NCBI GenBank assembly: GCA_037013495.1
Contig: CM072811.1
Coordinates: 10,545,190-10,609,189, forward strand
Source: Hippophae tibetana
Taxonomy: Eukaryota; Streptophyta; Magnoliopsida; Rosales; Elaeagnaceae
DNA length: 64,000 bases
Direction: 5' to 3'
A program made the translations under genes and the position numbers. The notes below the pieces were generated by a model. It made no database searches, was not told where the DNA came from, and was given only the letters and a program-made list of their open reading frames with translations. Positions 35,109-49,500 of this stretch are shown piece after piece. The first letter of the stretch is position 1; each line of letters starts with the position of its first letter.

Positions 35109-38100
35109 ATAAACAACAAAGAAAATTTTAAAATAATGAAAAATATGAATTACAAAGATAAGATATAAAAAATCAAAAAAATCTCATTCTTTTTAATGTC
35201 GTTTAAGATTACAACTAAAATCTATAATTTAAGTTATCTTATTGTTCCAAATATTTAGGATTTACTATAACAATTAATTGAAAACTACTTTCGTATTTTA
35301 ATAAAAAATGTAACAATATCGAAATTTTCCAATCTTTGTATAATGAATTTGAATTCGCTTAGACTATACTCTCACGAGGCAAACACTCAAATACAATAAT
35401 CATATTGGTTCAAATATTCATTCAAAGGTATAAAAGAATAGAGCTTTTGTAAAGAAATGATCTAATAGTTTTGCATATGTTTAAAAATGAAAAAGCCTAA
35501 AAATAGTGCATAATATTAATCTCGTGAAAGTAATCAAATTAAAGGATTTTATATAGAAATAAAATATTATTTTTATCCAACGATTAAATTTATCGAATAA
35601 ATTTTGAAGTAACTTTTTAGAGATGAATAAAATGCAAAATGACTTCATGTGGAAGTATTTCCTATATTTTTCTTTTATATTTAGCCAATTCTCCTACGGA
35701 TATTGGGTGATAGTATTAAGTTTGTACTATTCATTTTTTCTATTTGTTTTATTTATATCTACTTTTTGTTTTAGAGATATATAGTTATTAATGAAAAGGA
35801 CCCATTTATAAATTATACCTATATTAAATAATAAGGTGAGTAGTTAATTTGTGTTTTTTGCTTGTATTGGTTTATGTAACCCCATATATGACTCTTTTTT
35901 AGAATTCATGAATGCATGAATACACAGACATATACTTTAAATTTCTACTTAACTTATTCAAGTCAAGTAATAAAAATAAAAATTTAACACTACATTAGGT
36001 GTAATTCAATGGAGAGGCCGAGAGAGATAATCTAAGAATTTAAAATTCAAATTGTTAAGACAAATAAACAACAAAGAAAATTTTAAAATAATGAAAAATA
36101 TGAATTACAAAGATAAGATATAAAAAATCTAAAAAATCTCATTCTTTTTATTGTTGTTTACGATTACAACTAAAATCTATAAAATAAGTCATCTTGTTAT
36201 TCAATATATATAGGATTTACTATAACAATTAATTGAAAACTACTTTCGTATGTTAATAAAAAATGTAACAAAATCGAAATTTTCCAATCTTTGTATAATA
36301 AATTTGAATTCGCTTAGACTATACTCTCACGACGCAAACACTCAAATACAATAATCCTATTATTTCAAATATTCATTCAAAGGTATAAAAGAATAGAGCT
36401 TTTGTATAGAAATGATCTAATAGTTTTGCATATATTTAAAAATGAAAAAGCCTAAAAATAGTGCATAATATTAATCTCGTGAAAGTAATCAAATTAAAGG
36501 ATTTTATAACAAAATAAAATATTATTTTTATCCAACGATTAAATTTATCGAATAAATTTTGAAGTAACTTTTTAGAGATGAATAAAATGCAAAATGACTT
36601 CATGTGGAAGTATTTCCTATATTTTTCTTTTATATTTAGCCAATTCTCCTACGGATATTGGGTGATAGTATTAAGTTTGTACTATTCATTTTTTCTATTT
36701 GTTTTATTTATATCTACTTTTTGTTTTAGAGATATATAGTTATTAATGAAAAGGACCCATTTATAAATTATACCAATATTAAATAATAAGGTGAGTAGTT
36801 AATTTGTGTTTTCTCTTTGTATTGGTTTAAGTAACCCCATATATGACTCTTTTTTAGAATTCATGAATGCATGAATACACAGACATATACTTTAAATTTC
36901 TACTTAACTTATTCAAGTCAAGTAGTAAAAATAAAAATTTAACGCTACATTAGGTGTAATTCAATGGAGAGGCCGAGAGAGATAATCTAACAATTTAAAT
37001 TCAAATTGTTAAGACAAATAAACAACAGAGAAAATTTTAAAATAATAAAAAAATATGAATTACAAAGATAAGATATAAAAAATCTAAAAAATCTCATTCT
37101 TTTTATTGTCGTTTAAGATTACAACTAAAATCTATAAAATAAGTCATCTTGTTATTCAATATATATAGGATTTACTATAACAATTAATTGAAAACTACTT
37201 TCGTATGTTAATAAAAAATGTAACAAAATAGAAATTTTCCAATCTTTGTATAATGAATTTGAATTCGCTTAGACTATACTCTCACGACGCAAACGCTCAA
37301 ATACAATAATCCTATTGGTTCAAATATTCATTCAAAGGTATAAAAGAATAGAGCTTTTGTATAGAAATGATCTAATAGTTTTGCATATGTTTAAAGATGA
37401 AAAAGACTAAAAATAGTGCATAATATTAATATCGTGAAAGTAATCAAATTAAAGGATTTTATAAAGAAATAAAATATTATTGTTATCCAACGATTAAATA
37501 TATCGAATAAATTTTGAAGTAACTTTTTAGGGTTGAATAAAATGCGAAATGACTTCATGGGGAAGTATTTCCTGTATTTTTCTTTTATATTTAGCCAATT
37601 CTCCTACGGATATTGGGTCATAGTATTAAGTTTGTACTATTCATTTTTTCTATTTGTTTTATTTATATCTACTTTTTGTTTTAGAGATATATAGTTATTA
37701 ATGAAAAGGACCCATTTATAAATTATACCTATATTAAATAATAAGGTGAGTAGTTAATTTGTGTTTTTTCTTTGTATTGGTTTAAGTAACCCCATAAATG
37801 ACTCTTTTTTAGAATTCATGAATCCATGAATACACAAACATATACTATAAATTTCTACTTAACTTATTCAAGTCAAGTAATAAAAATAAAAATTTAACAC
37901 TCTATTAGGTGTAATTCAATACAGAGGCCTAGAGAGATAATCTAAGAATTTAAAATTCAAATTGTTAAGACAAATAAACAACAAATAAAATTTTAAAATA
38001 ATGAAAAATATGAATTACAAAGATAAGATATAAAAAATCTAAAACATCTAATTGTTTTTAATGTCGTTTAAGATTACAACTAAAATCTATAATTTAAGTT

Positions 38101-41100
38101 ATCTTATTGTTCCAAATATTTAGGATTTACTATAACAATTAATTGAAAACTACTTTCGTATTTTAATAAAAAATGTAACAATATCGAAATTTTCCAATCT
38201 TTGTATAATGAATTTGAATTCGCTTAGACAATACTCTCACGACGCAAACACTCAAATACAATAATCCTATTGGTTCAAATATTCATTCAAAGGTATAAAA
38301 GAATAGAGCTTTTGTATAGAAATGATATAATAGTTTTGCATTTGTTTAAAGATGAAAAAGGCTAAAAATAGTGCATAATATTAATCTCGTGAAAGTAATC
38401 AAATTAAAGGATTTTATAACAAAATAAAATATCATTTTTATCCAATGATTAAATTTATCGAATAAATTTGGAAGTAACTTTTTAGAGATGAATAAAATGC
38501 AAATTGACTTCGCGTGGAAGTATTTCCTATATTTTTATTTATATTTAGCCAATTCTCCTACGGATATTGGGTCATAGTATTAAGTTTGTACTATTCATTT
38601 TTTCTATTTGTTTTATTTATATCTACTTTTTGTTTTAGAGATATATAGTTATTAATGAAAAGGACCCATTTATAAATTATACCTATATTAAATAATAAGG
38701 TGAGTAGTTAATTTGTGTTTTCTCTTTTTATTGGTTTAAGTAACCCCATATATGACTCTTTTTTAGAATTCATGAATGCATGAATACACAGACATATACT
38801 TTAAATTTCTACTTAACTTATTCAAGTCAAGTAATAAAAATAAAAATTAAACACTACATTAGGTGTAATTCAATGGAGAGGCCGAGAGAGATAATCTAAC
38901 AATTTAAATTCAAATTGTTAAGACAAATAAAAAACAAAGAAAATTTTAAAATAATGAAAAATATGAATTACAAATATAAGATATAAAAAATCTAAAAAAT
39001 CTCATTCTTTTTATTGTCGTTTAAGATTACAACTAAAATCTATAAAATAAGTCATCTTGTTATTCAATATATATAATATTTACTATAACAATTAATTGAA
39101 AACTACTTTCATATGTTAATAAAAAATGTAACAAAATCGAAATTTTCCAATCTTTGTATAATGAATTTGAATTCGCTTAGACTATACTCTCACGACGCAA
39201 ACGCTCAAATACAATAATCCTATTGGTTCAAATATTCATTCAAAGGTATAAAAGAATAGAGCTTTTGTATAGAAATGATATAATAGTTTTGCATTTGTTT
39301 AAAGATGAAAAAGGCTAAAAATAGTGCATAATATTAATCTCGTGAAAGTAATCAAATTAAAGGATTTTATAACAAAATAAAATATTATTTTTATCCAACG
39401 ATTAAATTTATCGAATAAATTTTGAAGTAACTTTTTAGAGATGAATAAAATGCAAAATGACTTCATGTGGAAGTATTTCCTATATTTTTCTTTTATATTT
39501 AGCCAATTCTCCTACGGATATTGGGTGATAGTATTAAGTTTGTACTATTCATTTTTTCTATTTGTTTTATTTATATCTACTTTTTGTTTTAGAGATATAT
39601 AGTTATTAATGAAAAGGACCCATTTATAAATTATACCAATATTAAATAATAAGGTGAGTAGTTAATTTGTGTTTTCTCTTTGTATTGGTTTAAGTAACCC
39701 CATATATGACTCTTTTTTAGAATTCATGAATGCATGAATACACAGACATATACTTTAAATTTCTACTTAACTTATTCAAGTCAAGTAGTAAAAATAAAAA
39801 TTTAACGCTACATTAGGTGTAATTCAATGGAGAGGCCGAGAGAGATAATCTAACAATTTAAAATTCAAATTGTTAAGACAAATAAACAACAAAGAAAATT
39901 TTAAAATAATGAAAAATATGAATTACAAAGATAAGATATAAAAAATCAAAAAAATCTCATTCTTTTTAATGTCGTTTAAGATTACAACTAAAATCTATAA
40001 TTTAAGTTATCTTATTGTTCCAAATATTTAGGATTTACTATAACAATTAATTGAAAACTACTTTCGTATTTTAATAAAAAATGTAACAATATCGAAATTT
40101 TCCAATCTTTGTATAATGAATTTGAATTCGCTTAGACTATACTCTCACGAGGCAAACACTCAAATACAATAATCATATTGGTTCAAATATTCATTCAAAG
40201 GTATAAAAGAATAGAGCTTTTGTAAAGAAATGATCTAATAGTTTTGCATATGTTTAAAAATGAAAAAGCCTAAAAATAGTGCATAATATTAATCTCGTGA
40301 AAGTAATCAAATTAAAGGATTTTATATAGAAATAAAATATTATTTTTATCCAACGATTAAATTTATCGAATAAATTTTGAAGTAACTTTTTAGAGATGAA
40401 TAAAATGCAAAATGACTTCATGTGGAAGTATTTCCTATATTTTTCTTTTATATTTAGCCAATTCTCCTACGGATATTGGGTGATAGTATTAAGTTTGTAC
40501 TATTCATTTTTTCTATTTGTTTTATTTATATCTACTTTTTGTTTTAGAGATATATAGTTATTAATGAAAAGGACCCATTTATAAATTATACCTATATTAA
40601 ATAATAAGGTGAGTAGTTAATTTGTGTTTTTTGTTTGTATTGGTTTATGTAACCCCATATATGACTCTTTTTTAGAATTCATGAATGCATGAATACACAG
40701 ACATATACTTTAAATTTCTACTTAACTTATTCAAGTCAAGTAATAAAAATAAAAATTTAACACTACATTAGGTGTAATTCAATGGAGAGGCCGAGAGAGA
40801 TAATCTAAGAATTTAAAATTCAAATTGTTAAGACAAATAAACAACAAAGAAAATTTTAAAATAATGAAAAATATGAATTACAAAGATAAGATATAAAAAA
40901 TCTAAAAAATCTCATTCTTTTTATTGTTGTTTAAGATTACAACTAAAATCTATAAAATAAGTCATCTTGTTATTCAATATATATAGGATTTACTATAACA
41001 ATTAATTGAAAACTACTTTCGTATGTTAATAAAAAATGTAACAAAATCGAAATTTTCCAATCTTTGTATAATAAATTTGAATTCGCTTAGACTATACTCT

Positions 41101-44100
41101 CACGACGCAAACACTCAAATACAATAATCCTATTATTTCAAATATTCATTCAAAGGTATAAAAGAATAGAGCTTTTGTATAGAAATGATCTAATAGTTTT
41201 GCATATATTTAAAAATGAAAAAGCCTAAAAATAGTGCATAATATTAATCTCGTGAAAGTAATCAAATTAAAGGATTTTATAACAAAATAAAATATTATTT
41301 TTATCCAACGATTAAATTTATCGAATAAATTTTGAAGTAACTTTTTAGAGATGAATAAAATGCAAAATGACTTCATGTGGAAGTATTTCCTATATTTTTC
41401 TTTTATATTTAGCCAATTCTCCTACGGATATTGGGTGATAGTATTAAGTTTGTACTATTCATTTTTTCTATTTGTTTTATTTATATCTACTTTTTGTTTT
41501 AGAGATATATAGTTATTAATGAAAAGGACCCATTTATAAATTATAACAATATTAAATAATAAGGTGAGTAGTTAATTTGTGTTTTCTCTTTGTATTGGTT
41601 TAAGTAACCCCATATATGACTCTTTTTTAGAATTCATGAATGCATGAATACACAGACATATACTTTAAATTTCTACTTAACTTATTCAAGTCAAGTAGTA
41701 AAAATAAAAATTTAACGCTACATTAGGTGTAATTCAATGGAGAGGCCGAGAGAGATAATCTAACAATTTAAATTCAAATTGTTAAGACAAATAAACAACA
41801 GAGAAAATTTTAAAATAATAAAAAAATATGAATTACAAAGATAAGATATAAAAAATCTAAAAAATCTCATTCTTTTTATTGTCGTTTAAGATTACAACTA
41901 AAATCTATAAAATAAGTCATCTTGTTATTCAATATATATAGGATTTACTATAACAATTAATTGAAAACTACTTTCGTATGTTAATAAAAAATGTAACAAA
42001 ATCGAAATTTTCCAATCTTTGTATAATGAATTTGAATTCGCTTAGACTATACTCTCACGACGCAAACGCTCAAATACAATAATCCTATTGGTTCAAATAT
42101 TCATTCAAAGGTATAAAAGAATAGAGCTTTTGTATAGAAATGATCTAATAGTTTTGCATATGTTTAAAGATGAAAAAGACTAAAAATAGTGCATAATATT
42201 AATATCGTGAAAGTAATCAAATTAAAGGATTTTATAAAGAAATAAAATATTATTTTTATCCAACGATTAAATATATCGAATAAATTTTGAAGTAACTTTT
42301 TAGGGTTGAATAAAATGCGAAATGACTTCATGGGGAAGTATTTCCTGTATTTTTCTTTTATATTTAGCCAATTCTCCTACGGATATTGGGTCATAGTATT
42401 AAGTTTGTACTATTCATTTTTTCTATTTGTTTTATTTATATCTACTTTTTGTTTTAGAGATATATAGTTATTAATGAAAAGGACCCATTTATAAATTATA
42501 CCTATATTAAATAATAAGGTGAGTAGTTAATTTGTGTTTTTTCTTTGTATTGGTTTAAGTAACCCCATAAATGACTCTTTTTTAGAATTCATGAATCCAT
42601 GAATACACAAACATATACTATAAATTTCTACTTAACTTATTCAAGTCAAGTAATAAAAATAAAAATTTAACACTCTATTAGGTGTAATTCAATGCAGAGG
42701 CCTAGAGAGATAATCTAAGAATTTAAAATTCAAATTGTTAAGACAAATAAACAACAAATAAAATTTTAAAATAATGAAAAATATGAATTACAAAGATAAG
42801 ATATAAAAAATCTAAAACATCTAATTGTTTTTAATGTCGTTTAAGATTACAACTAAAATCTATAATTTAAGTTATCTTATTGTTCCAAATATTTAGGATT
42901 TACTATAACAATTAATTGAAAACTACTTTCGTATTTTAATAAAAAATGTAACAATATCGAAATTTTCCAATCTTTGTATAATGAATTTGAATTCGCTTAG
43001 ACAATACTCTCACGACGCAAACACTCAAATACAATAATCCTATTGGTTCAAATATTCATTCAAAGGTATAAAAGAATAGAGCTTTTGTATAGAAATGATA
43101 TAATAGTTTTGCATTTGTTTAAAGATGAAAAAGGCTAAAAATAGTGCATAATATTAATCTCGTGAAAGTAATCAAATTAAAGGATTTTATAACAAAATAA
43201 AATATCATTTTTATCCAATGATTAAATTTATCGAATAAATTTTGAAGTAACTTTTTAGAGATGAATAAAATGCAAATTGACTTCGCGTGGAAGTATTTCC
43301 TATATTTTTATTTATATTTAGCCAATTCTCCTACGGATATTGGGTCATAGTATTAAGTTTGTACTATCCAGTTTTTCTATTTGTTTTATTTATATCTACT
43401 TTTTGTTTTAGAGATATATAGTTATTAATGAAAAGGACCCATTTATAAATTATACCTATATTAAATAATAAGGTGAGTAGTTAATTTGTGTTTTCTCTTT
43501 TTATTGGTTTAAGTAACCCCATATATGACTCTTTTTTAGAATTCATGAATGCATGAATACACAGACATATACTTTAAATTTCTACTTAACTTATTCAAGT
43601 CAAGTAATAAAAATAAAAATTAAACACTACATTAGGTGTAATTCAATGGAGAGGCCGAGAGAGATAATCTAACAATTTAAATTCAAATTGTTAAGACAAA
43701 TAAAAAACAAAGAAAATTTTAAAATAATGAAAAATATGAATTACAAATATAAGATATAAAAAATCTAAAAAATCTCATTCTTTTTATTGTCGTTTAAGAT
43801 TACAACTAAAATCTATAAAATAAGTCATCTTGTTATTCAATATATATAATATTTACTATAACAATTAATTGAAAACTACTTTCATATGTTAATAAAAAAT
43901 GTAACAAAATCGAAATTTTCCAATCTTTGTATAATGAATTTGAATTCGCTTAGACTATACTCTCACGACGCAAACGCTCAAATACAATAATCCTATTGGT
44001 TCAAATATTCATTCAAAGGTATAAAAGAATAGAGCTTTTGTATAGAAATGATATAATAGTTTTGCATTTGTTTAAAGATGAAAAAGGCTAAAAATAGTGC

Positions 44101-44653
44101 ATAATATTAATCTCGTGAAAGTAATCAAATTAAAGGATTTTATAACAAAATAAAATATTATTTTTATCCAACGATTAAATTTATCGAATAAATTTTGAAG
44201 TAACTTTTTAGAGATGAATAAAATGCAAATTGACTTCGTGTGGAAGTATTTCCTATATTTTTCTTTTATATTTAGCCAATTCTCCTACGGATATTGGCTC
44301 ATAGTATTAAGTTTGTACTATTCATTTTTTCTATTTGTTTTATTTATATCTACTTTTTGTTTAAGAGATATATAGTTATTAATGAAAAGGACCCATTTAT
44401 AAATTATACCTATATTAAATAATAAGGTGAGTAGTTAATTTGTGTTTTCTCATTGTATTGGTTTAAGTAACCTCATATATGAGTCTTTTTTAGAATTCAT
44501 GAATGCATGAATACACAGACATATACTTTAAATTTCTACTTAACTTATTCAAGTCAAGTAATAAAAATAATAATTTAACACTACATTAGGTGTAATTCAA
44601 TGGAGAGGCCGAGAGAGATAATCTAACAATTTAAATTCAAATTGTTAAGACAA
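35109..44653. repeat. Pentameric higher-order repeat, two copies of about 4773 bp
   Basis: Units 31-35 (35109-39881) and 36-40 (39882-44653) match unit by unit. Shared rare variants include AATCAAAAAAATCTC and TAATTTAAGTTATC in the first unit, CCTATTATTTCAAAT in the second, AATAATAAAAAAATATG in the third, TCTAATTGTTTTTAATG in the fourth and ATAAAAAACAAAG in the fifth. The match fades in the second half of units 35 and 40, so the true crossover lies inside the unit. Confidence 0.85.
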
Positions 44654-46561
44654 ATAAACAACAAAGAAAATTTTAAAATAATGAAAAATATGAATTACAA
44701 AGATAAGATATAAAAAATCTAAAAAATCTCATTCTTTTTATTGTCGTTTAAGATTACAACTAAAATCTATAAAATAAGTCATCTTGTTATTCAATATATA
44801 TAGGATTTACTATAACAATTAATTGAAAACTACTTTCGTATGTTAATAAAAAATGTAACAATATCGAAATTTTCCAATCTTTGTATAATGAATTTGAATT
44901 CGCTTAGACTATACTCTCACGAGGCAAACACTCAAATACAATAATCCTATTATTTCAAATATTCATTCAAAGGTATAAAAGAATAGAGCTTTTGTATAGA
45001 AATGATATAATAGTTTTGCATTTGTTTAAAGATGAAAAAGGCTAAAAATAGTGCATAATATTAATCTCGTGAAAGTAATCAAATTAAAGGATTTTATAAC
45101 AAAATAAAATATTATTTTTATCCAACGATTAAATTTATCGAATAAATTTTGAAGTAACTTTTTAGAGATGAATAAAATGCAAAATGACTTCATGTGGAAG
45201 TATTTCCTATATTTTTCTTTTATATTTAGCCAATTCTCCTACGGATATTGGGTGATAGTATTAAGTTTGTACTATTCATTTTTTCTATTTGTTTTATTTA
45301 TATCTACTTTTTGTTTTAGAGATATATAGTTATTAATGAAAAGGACCCATTTATAAATTATACCAATATTAAATAATAAGGTGAGTAGTTAATTTGTGTT
45401 TTCTCTTTGTATTGGTTTAAGTAACCCCATATATGACTCTTTTTTAGAATTCATGAATGCATGAATACACAGACACATACTTTAAATTTCTACTTAAGTT
45501 ATTCAAGTCAAGTAGTAAAAATAAAAATTTAACGCTACATTAGGTGTAATTCAATGGAGAGGCCGAGAGAGATAATCTAACAATTTAAATTCAAATTGTT
45601 AAGACAAATAAACAACAGAGAAAATTTTAAAATAATAAAAAAATATGAATTACAAAGATAAGATATAAAAAATCTAAAAAATCTCATTCTTTTTATTGTC
45701 GTTTAAGATTACAACTAAAATCTATAAAATAAGTCATCTTGTTATTCAATATATATAGGATTTACTATAACAATTAATTGAAAACTACTTTCGTATGTTA
45801 ATAAAAAATGTAACAAAATCGAAATTTTCCAATCTTTGTATAATGAATTTGAATTCGCTTAGACTATACTCTCACGACGCAAACGCTCAAATACAATAAT
45901 CCTATTGGTTCAAATATTCATTCAAAGGTATAAAAGAATAGAGCTTTTGTATAGAAATGATCTAATAGTTTTGCATATGTTTAAAGATGAAAAAGACTAA
46001 AAATAGTGCATAATATTAATATCGTGAAAGTAATCAAATTAAAGGATTTTATAAAGAAATAAAATATTATTTTTATCCAACGATTAAATTTATCGAATAA
46101 ATTTTGAAGTAACTTTTTAGGGTTGAATAAAATGCGAAATGACTTCATGGGGAAGTATTTCCTATATTTTTATTTATATTTAGCCAATTCTCCTACGGAT
46201 ATTGGTTCATAGTATTAAGTTTGTACTATTCATTTTTTCTATTTGTTTTATTTATATCTACTTTTTGTTTTAGAGATATATAGTTATTAATGAAAAGGAC
46301 CCATTTATAAATTATACCTATATTAAATAATAAGGTGAGTAGTTAATTTGTGTTTTCTCTTTTTATTGGTTTAAGTAACCCCATATATGACTCTTTTTTA
46401 GAATTCATGAATGCATGAATACACAGACATATACTTTAAATTTCTACTTAACTTATTCAAGTCAAGTAATAAAAATAAAAATTTAACACTACATTAGGTG
46501 TAATTCAATGGAGAGGCCGAGAGAGATAATCTAACAATTTAAATTCAAATTGTTAAGACAA

Positions 46562-49500
46562 ATAAAAAACAAAGAAAATTTTAAAATAATGAAAAATATG
46601 AATTACAAATATAAGATATAAAAAATCTAAAAAATCTCATTCTTTTTATTGTCGTTTAAGATTACAACTAAAATCTATAAAATAAGTCATCTTGTTATTC
46701 AATATATATAATATTTACTATAACAATTAATTGAAAACTACTTTCGTATGTTAATAAAAAATGTAACAAAATCGAAATTTTCCAATCTTTGTATAATGAA
46801 TTTGAATTCGCTTAGACTATACTCTCACGACGCAAACGCTAAAATACAATAATCCTATTGGTTCAAATATTCATTCAAAGGTATAAAAGAATAGAGCTTT
46901 TGTATAGAAATGATATAATAGTTTTGCATTTGTTTAAAGATGAAAAAGGCTAAAAATAGTGCATAATATTAATCTCGTGAAAGTAATCAAATTAAAGGAT
47001 TTTATAAAAAAATAAAATATTATTTTTATCCAACGATTAAATTTATCGAATAAATTTTGAAGTAACTTTTTAGAGATGAATAAAATGCAAATTGACTTCG
47101 TGTGGAAGTATTTCCTATATTTTTCTTTTATATTTAGCCAATTCTCCTACGGATATTGGCTCATAGTATTAAGTTTGTACTATTCATTTTTTCTATTTGT
47201 TTTATTTATATCTACTTTTTGTTTAAGAGATATATAGTTATTAATGAAAAGGACCCATTTATAAATTATACCTATATTAAATAATAAGGTGAGTAGTTAA
47301 TTTGTGTTTTCTCATTGTATTGGTTTAAGTAACCTCATATATGACTCTTTTTTAGAATTCATGAATGCATGAATACACAGACATATACTTTAAATTTCTA
47401 CTTAACTTATTCAAGTCAAGTAATAAAAATAATAATTTAACACTACATTAGGTGTAATTCAATGGAGAGGCCGAGAGAGATAATCTAACAATTTAAATTC
47501 AAATTGTTAAGACAAATAAACAACAAAGAAAATTTTAAAATAATGAAAAATATGAATTACAAAGATAAGATATAAAAAATCTAAAAAATCTCATTCTTTT
47601 TATTGTCGTTTAAGATTACAACTAAAATCTATAAAATAAGTCATCTTGTTATTCAATATATATAGGATTTACTATAACAATTAATTGAAAACTACTTTCG
47701 TATGTTAATAAAAAATGTAACAAAATAGAAATTTTCCAATCTTTGTATAATGAATTTGAATTCGCTTAGACTATACTCTCACGACGCAAACGCTCAAATA
47801 CAATAATCCTATTGGTTCAAATATTCATTCAAAGGTATAAAAAAATAGAGCTTTTGTATAGAAATGATCTAATCGTTTTTCATATGTTTAAAGATGAAAA
47901 AGACTAAAAATAGTGCATAATATTAATCTCGTGAAAGTAATCAAATTAAAAGATTTTATAAAGAAATAAAATATTATTTTTATCCAACGATTAAATTTAT
48001 CGAATAAATTTTGAAGTAACTTTTTAGGGTTGAATAAAATGAGAAATGACTTCATGGGGAAGTATTTCCTGTATTTTTCTTTTATATTTAGCCAATTCTC
48101 CTACGGATATTGGGTGATAATATTAAGTTTGTACTATTCATTTTTTCTATTTGTTTTATTTATATCTACCTTTTGTTTTAGAGATATATAGTTATTAATG
48201 AAAAGGACCCATTTATAAATTATACCTATATTAAATAATAAGGTGAGTAATTAATTTGTGTTTTTTCTTTGTATTGGTTTAAGTAACCCCATATATGACT
48301 CTTTTTTAGAATTCATGAATGCATGAATACACAGACATATACTTTAAATTTCTACTTAACTTATTCAAGTCAAGTAATAAAAATAAAAATTTAACACTAC
48401 ATTAGGTGTAATTCAATGGAGAGGCCGAGAGAGATAATCTAACAATTTAAATTCAAATTGTTAAGACAAATAAACAACAAAGAAAATTTTAAAATAATGA
48501 AAAATATGAATTACAAATATAAGATATAAAAAATCTAAAAAATCTCATTCTTTTTATTGTCGTTTAAGATTACAACTAAAATCTATAAAATAAGTCATCT
48601 TGTTATTCAATATATATAATATTTACTATAACAATTAATTGAAAACTACTTTCGTATGTTAATAAAAAATGTAACAAAATCGAAATTTTCCAATCTTTGT
48701 ATAATGAATTTAAATTCGCTTAGACTATACTCTCACGACGCAAACGCTCAAATACAATAATCCTATTGGTTCAAATATTCATTCAAAGGTAGAAAAGAAT
48801 AGAGCTTTTGTATAGAAATGATATAATAGTTTTGCATTTGTTTAAAGATGAAAAAGGCTAAAATTAGTGCATAATATTAATCTCGTGAAAGTAATCAAAT
48901 TAAAGGATTTTATAACAAAATAAAATATTATTTTTATCCAACGATTAAATTTATCGAATAAATTTTGAAGTAACTTTTTAGAGATGAATAAAATGCAAAT
49001 TGACTTCGTGTGGAAGTATTTCCTATATTTTTCTTTTATATTTAGCCAATTCTCCTACGGATATTGGCTCATAGTATTAAGTTTGTACTATTCATTTTTT
49101 CTATTTGTTTTATTTATATCTACTTTTTGTTTAAGAGATATATAGTTATTAATGAAAAGGACCCATTTATAAATTATACCTATATTAAATAATAAGGTGA
49201 GTAGTTAATTTGTGTTTTCTCATTGTATTGGTTTAAGTAACCTCATATATGAGTCTTTTTTAGAATTCATGAATGCATGAATACACAGACATATACTTTA
49301 AATTTCTACTTAACTTATTCAAGTCAAGTAATAAAAATAATAATTTAACACTACATTAGGTGTAATTCAATGGAGAGGCCGAGAGAGATAATCTAACAAT
49401 TTAAATTCAAATTGTTAAGACAAATAAACAACAAAGAAAATTTTAAAATAATGAAAAATATGAATTACAAAGATAAGATATAAAAAATCTAAAAAATCTT

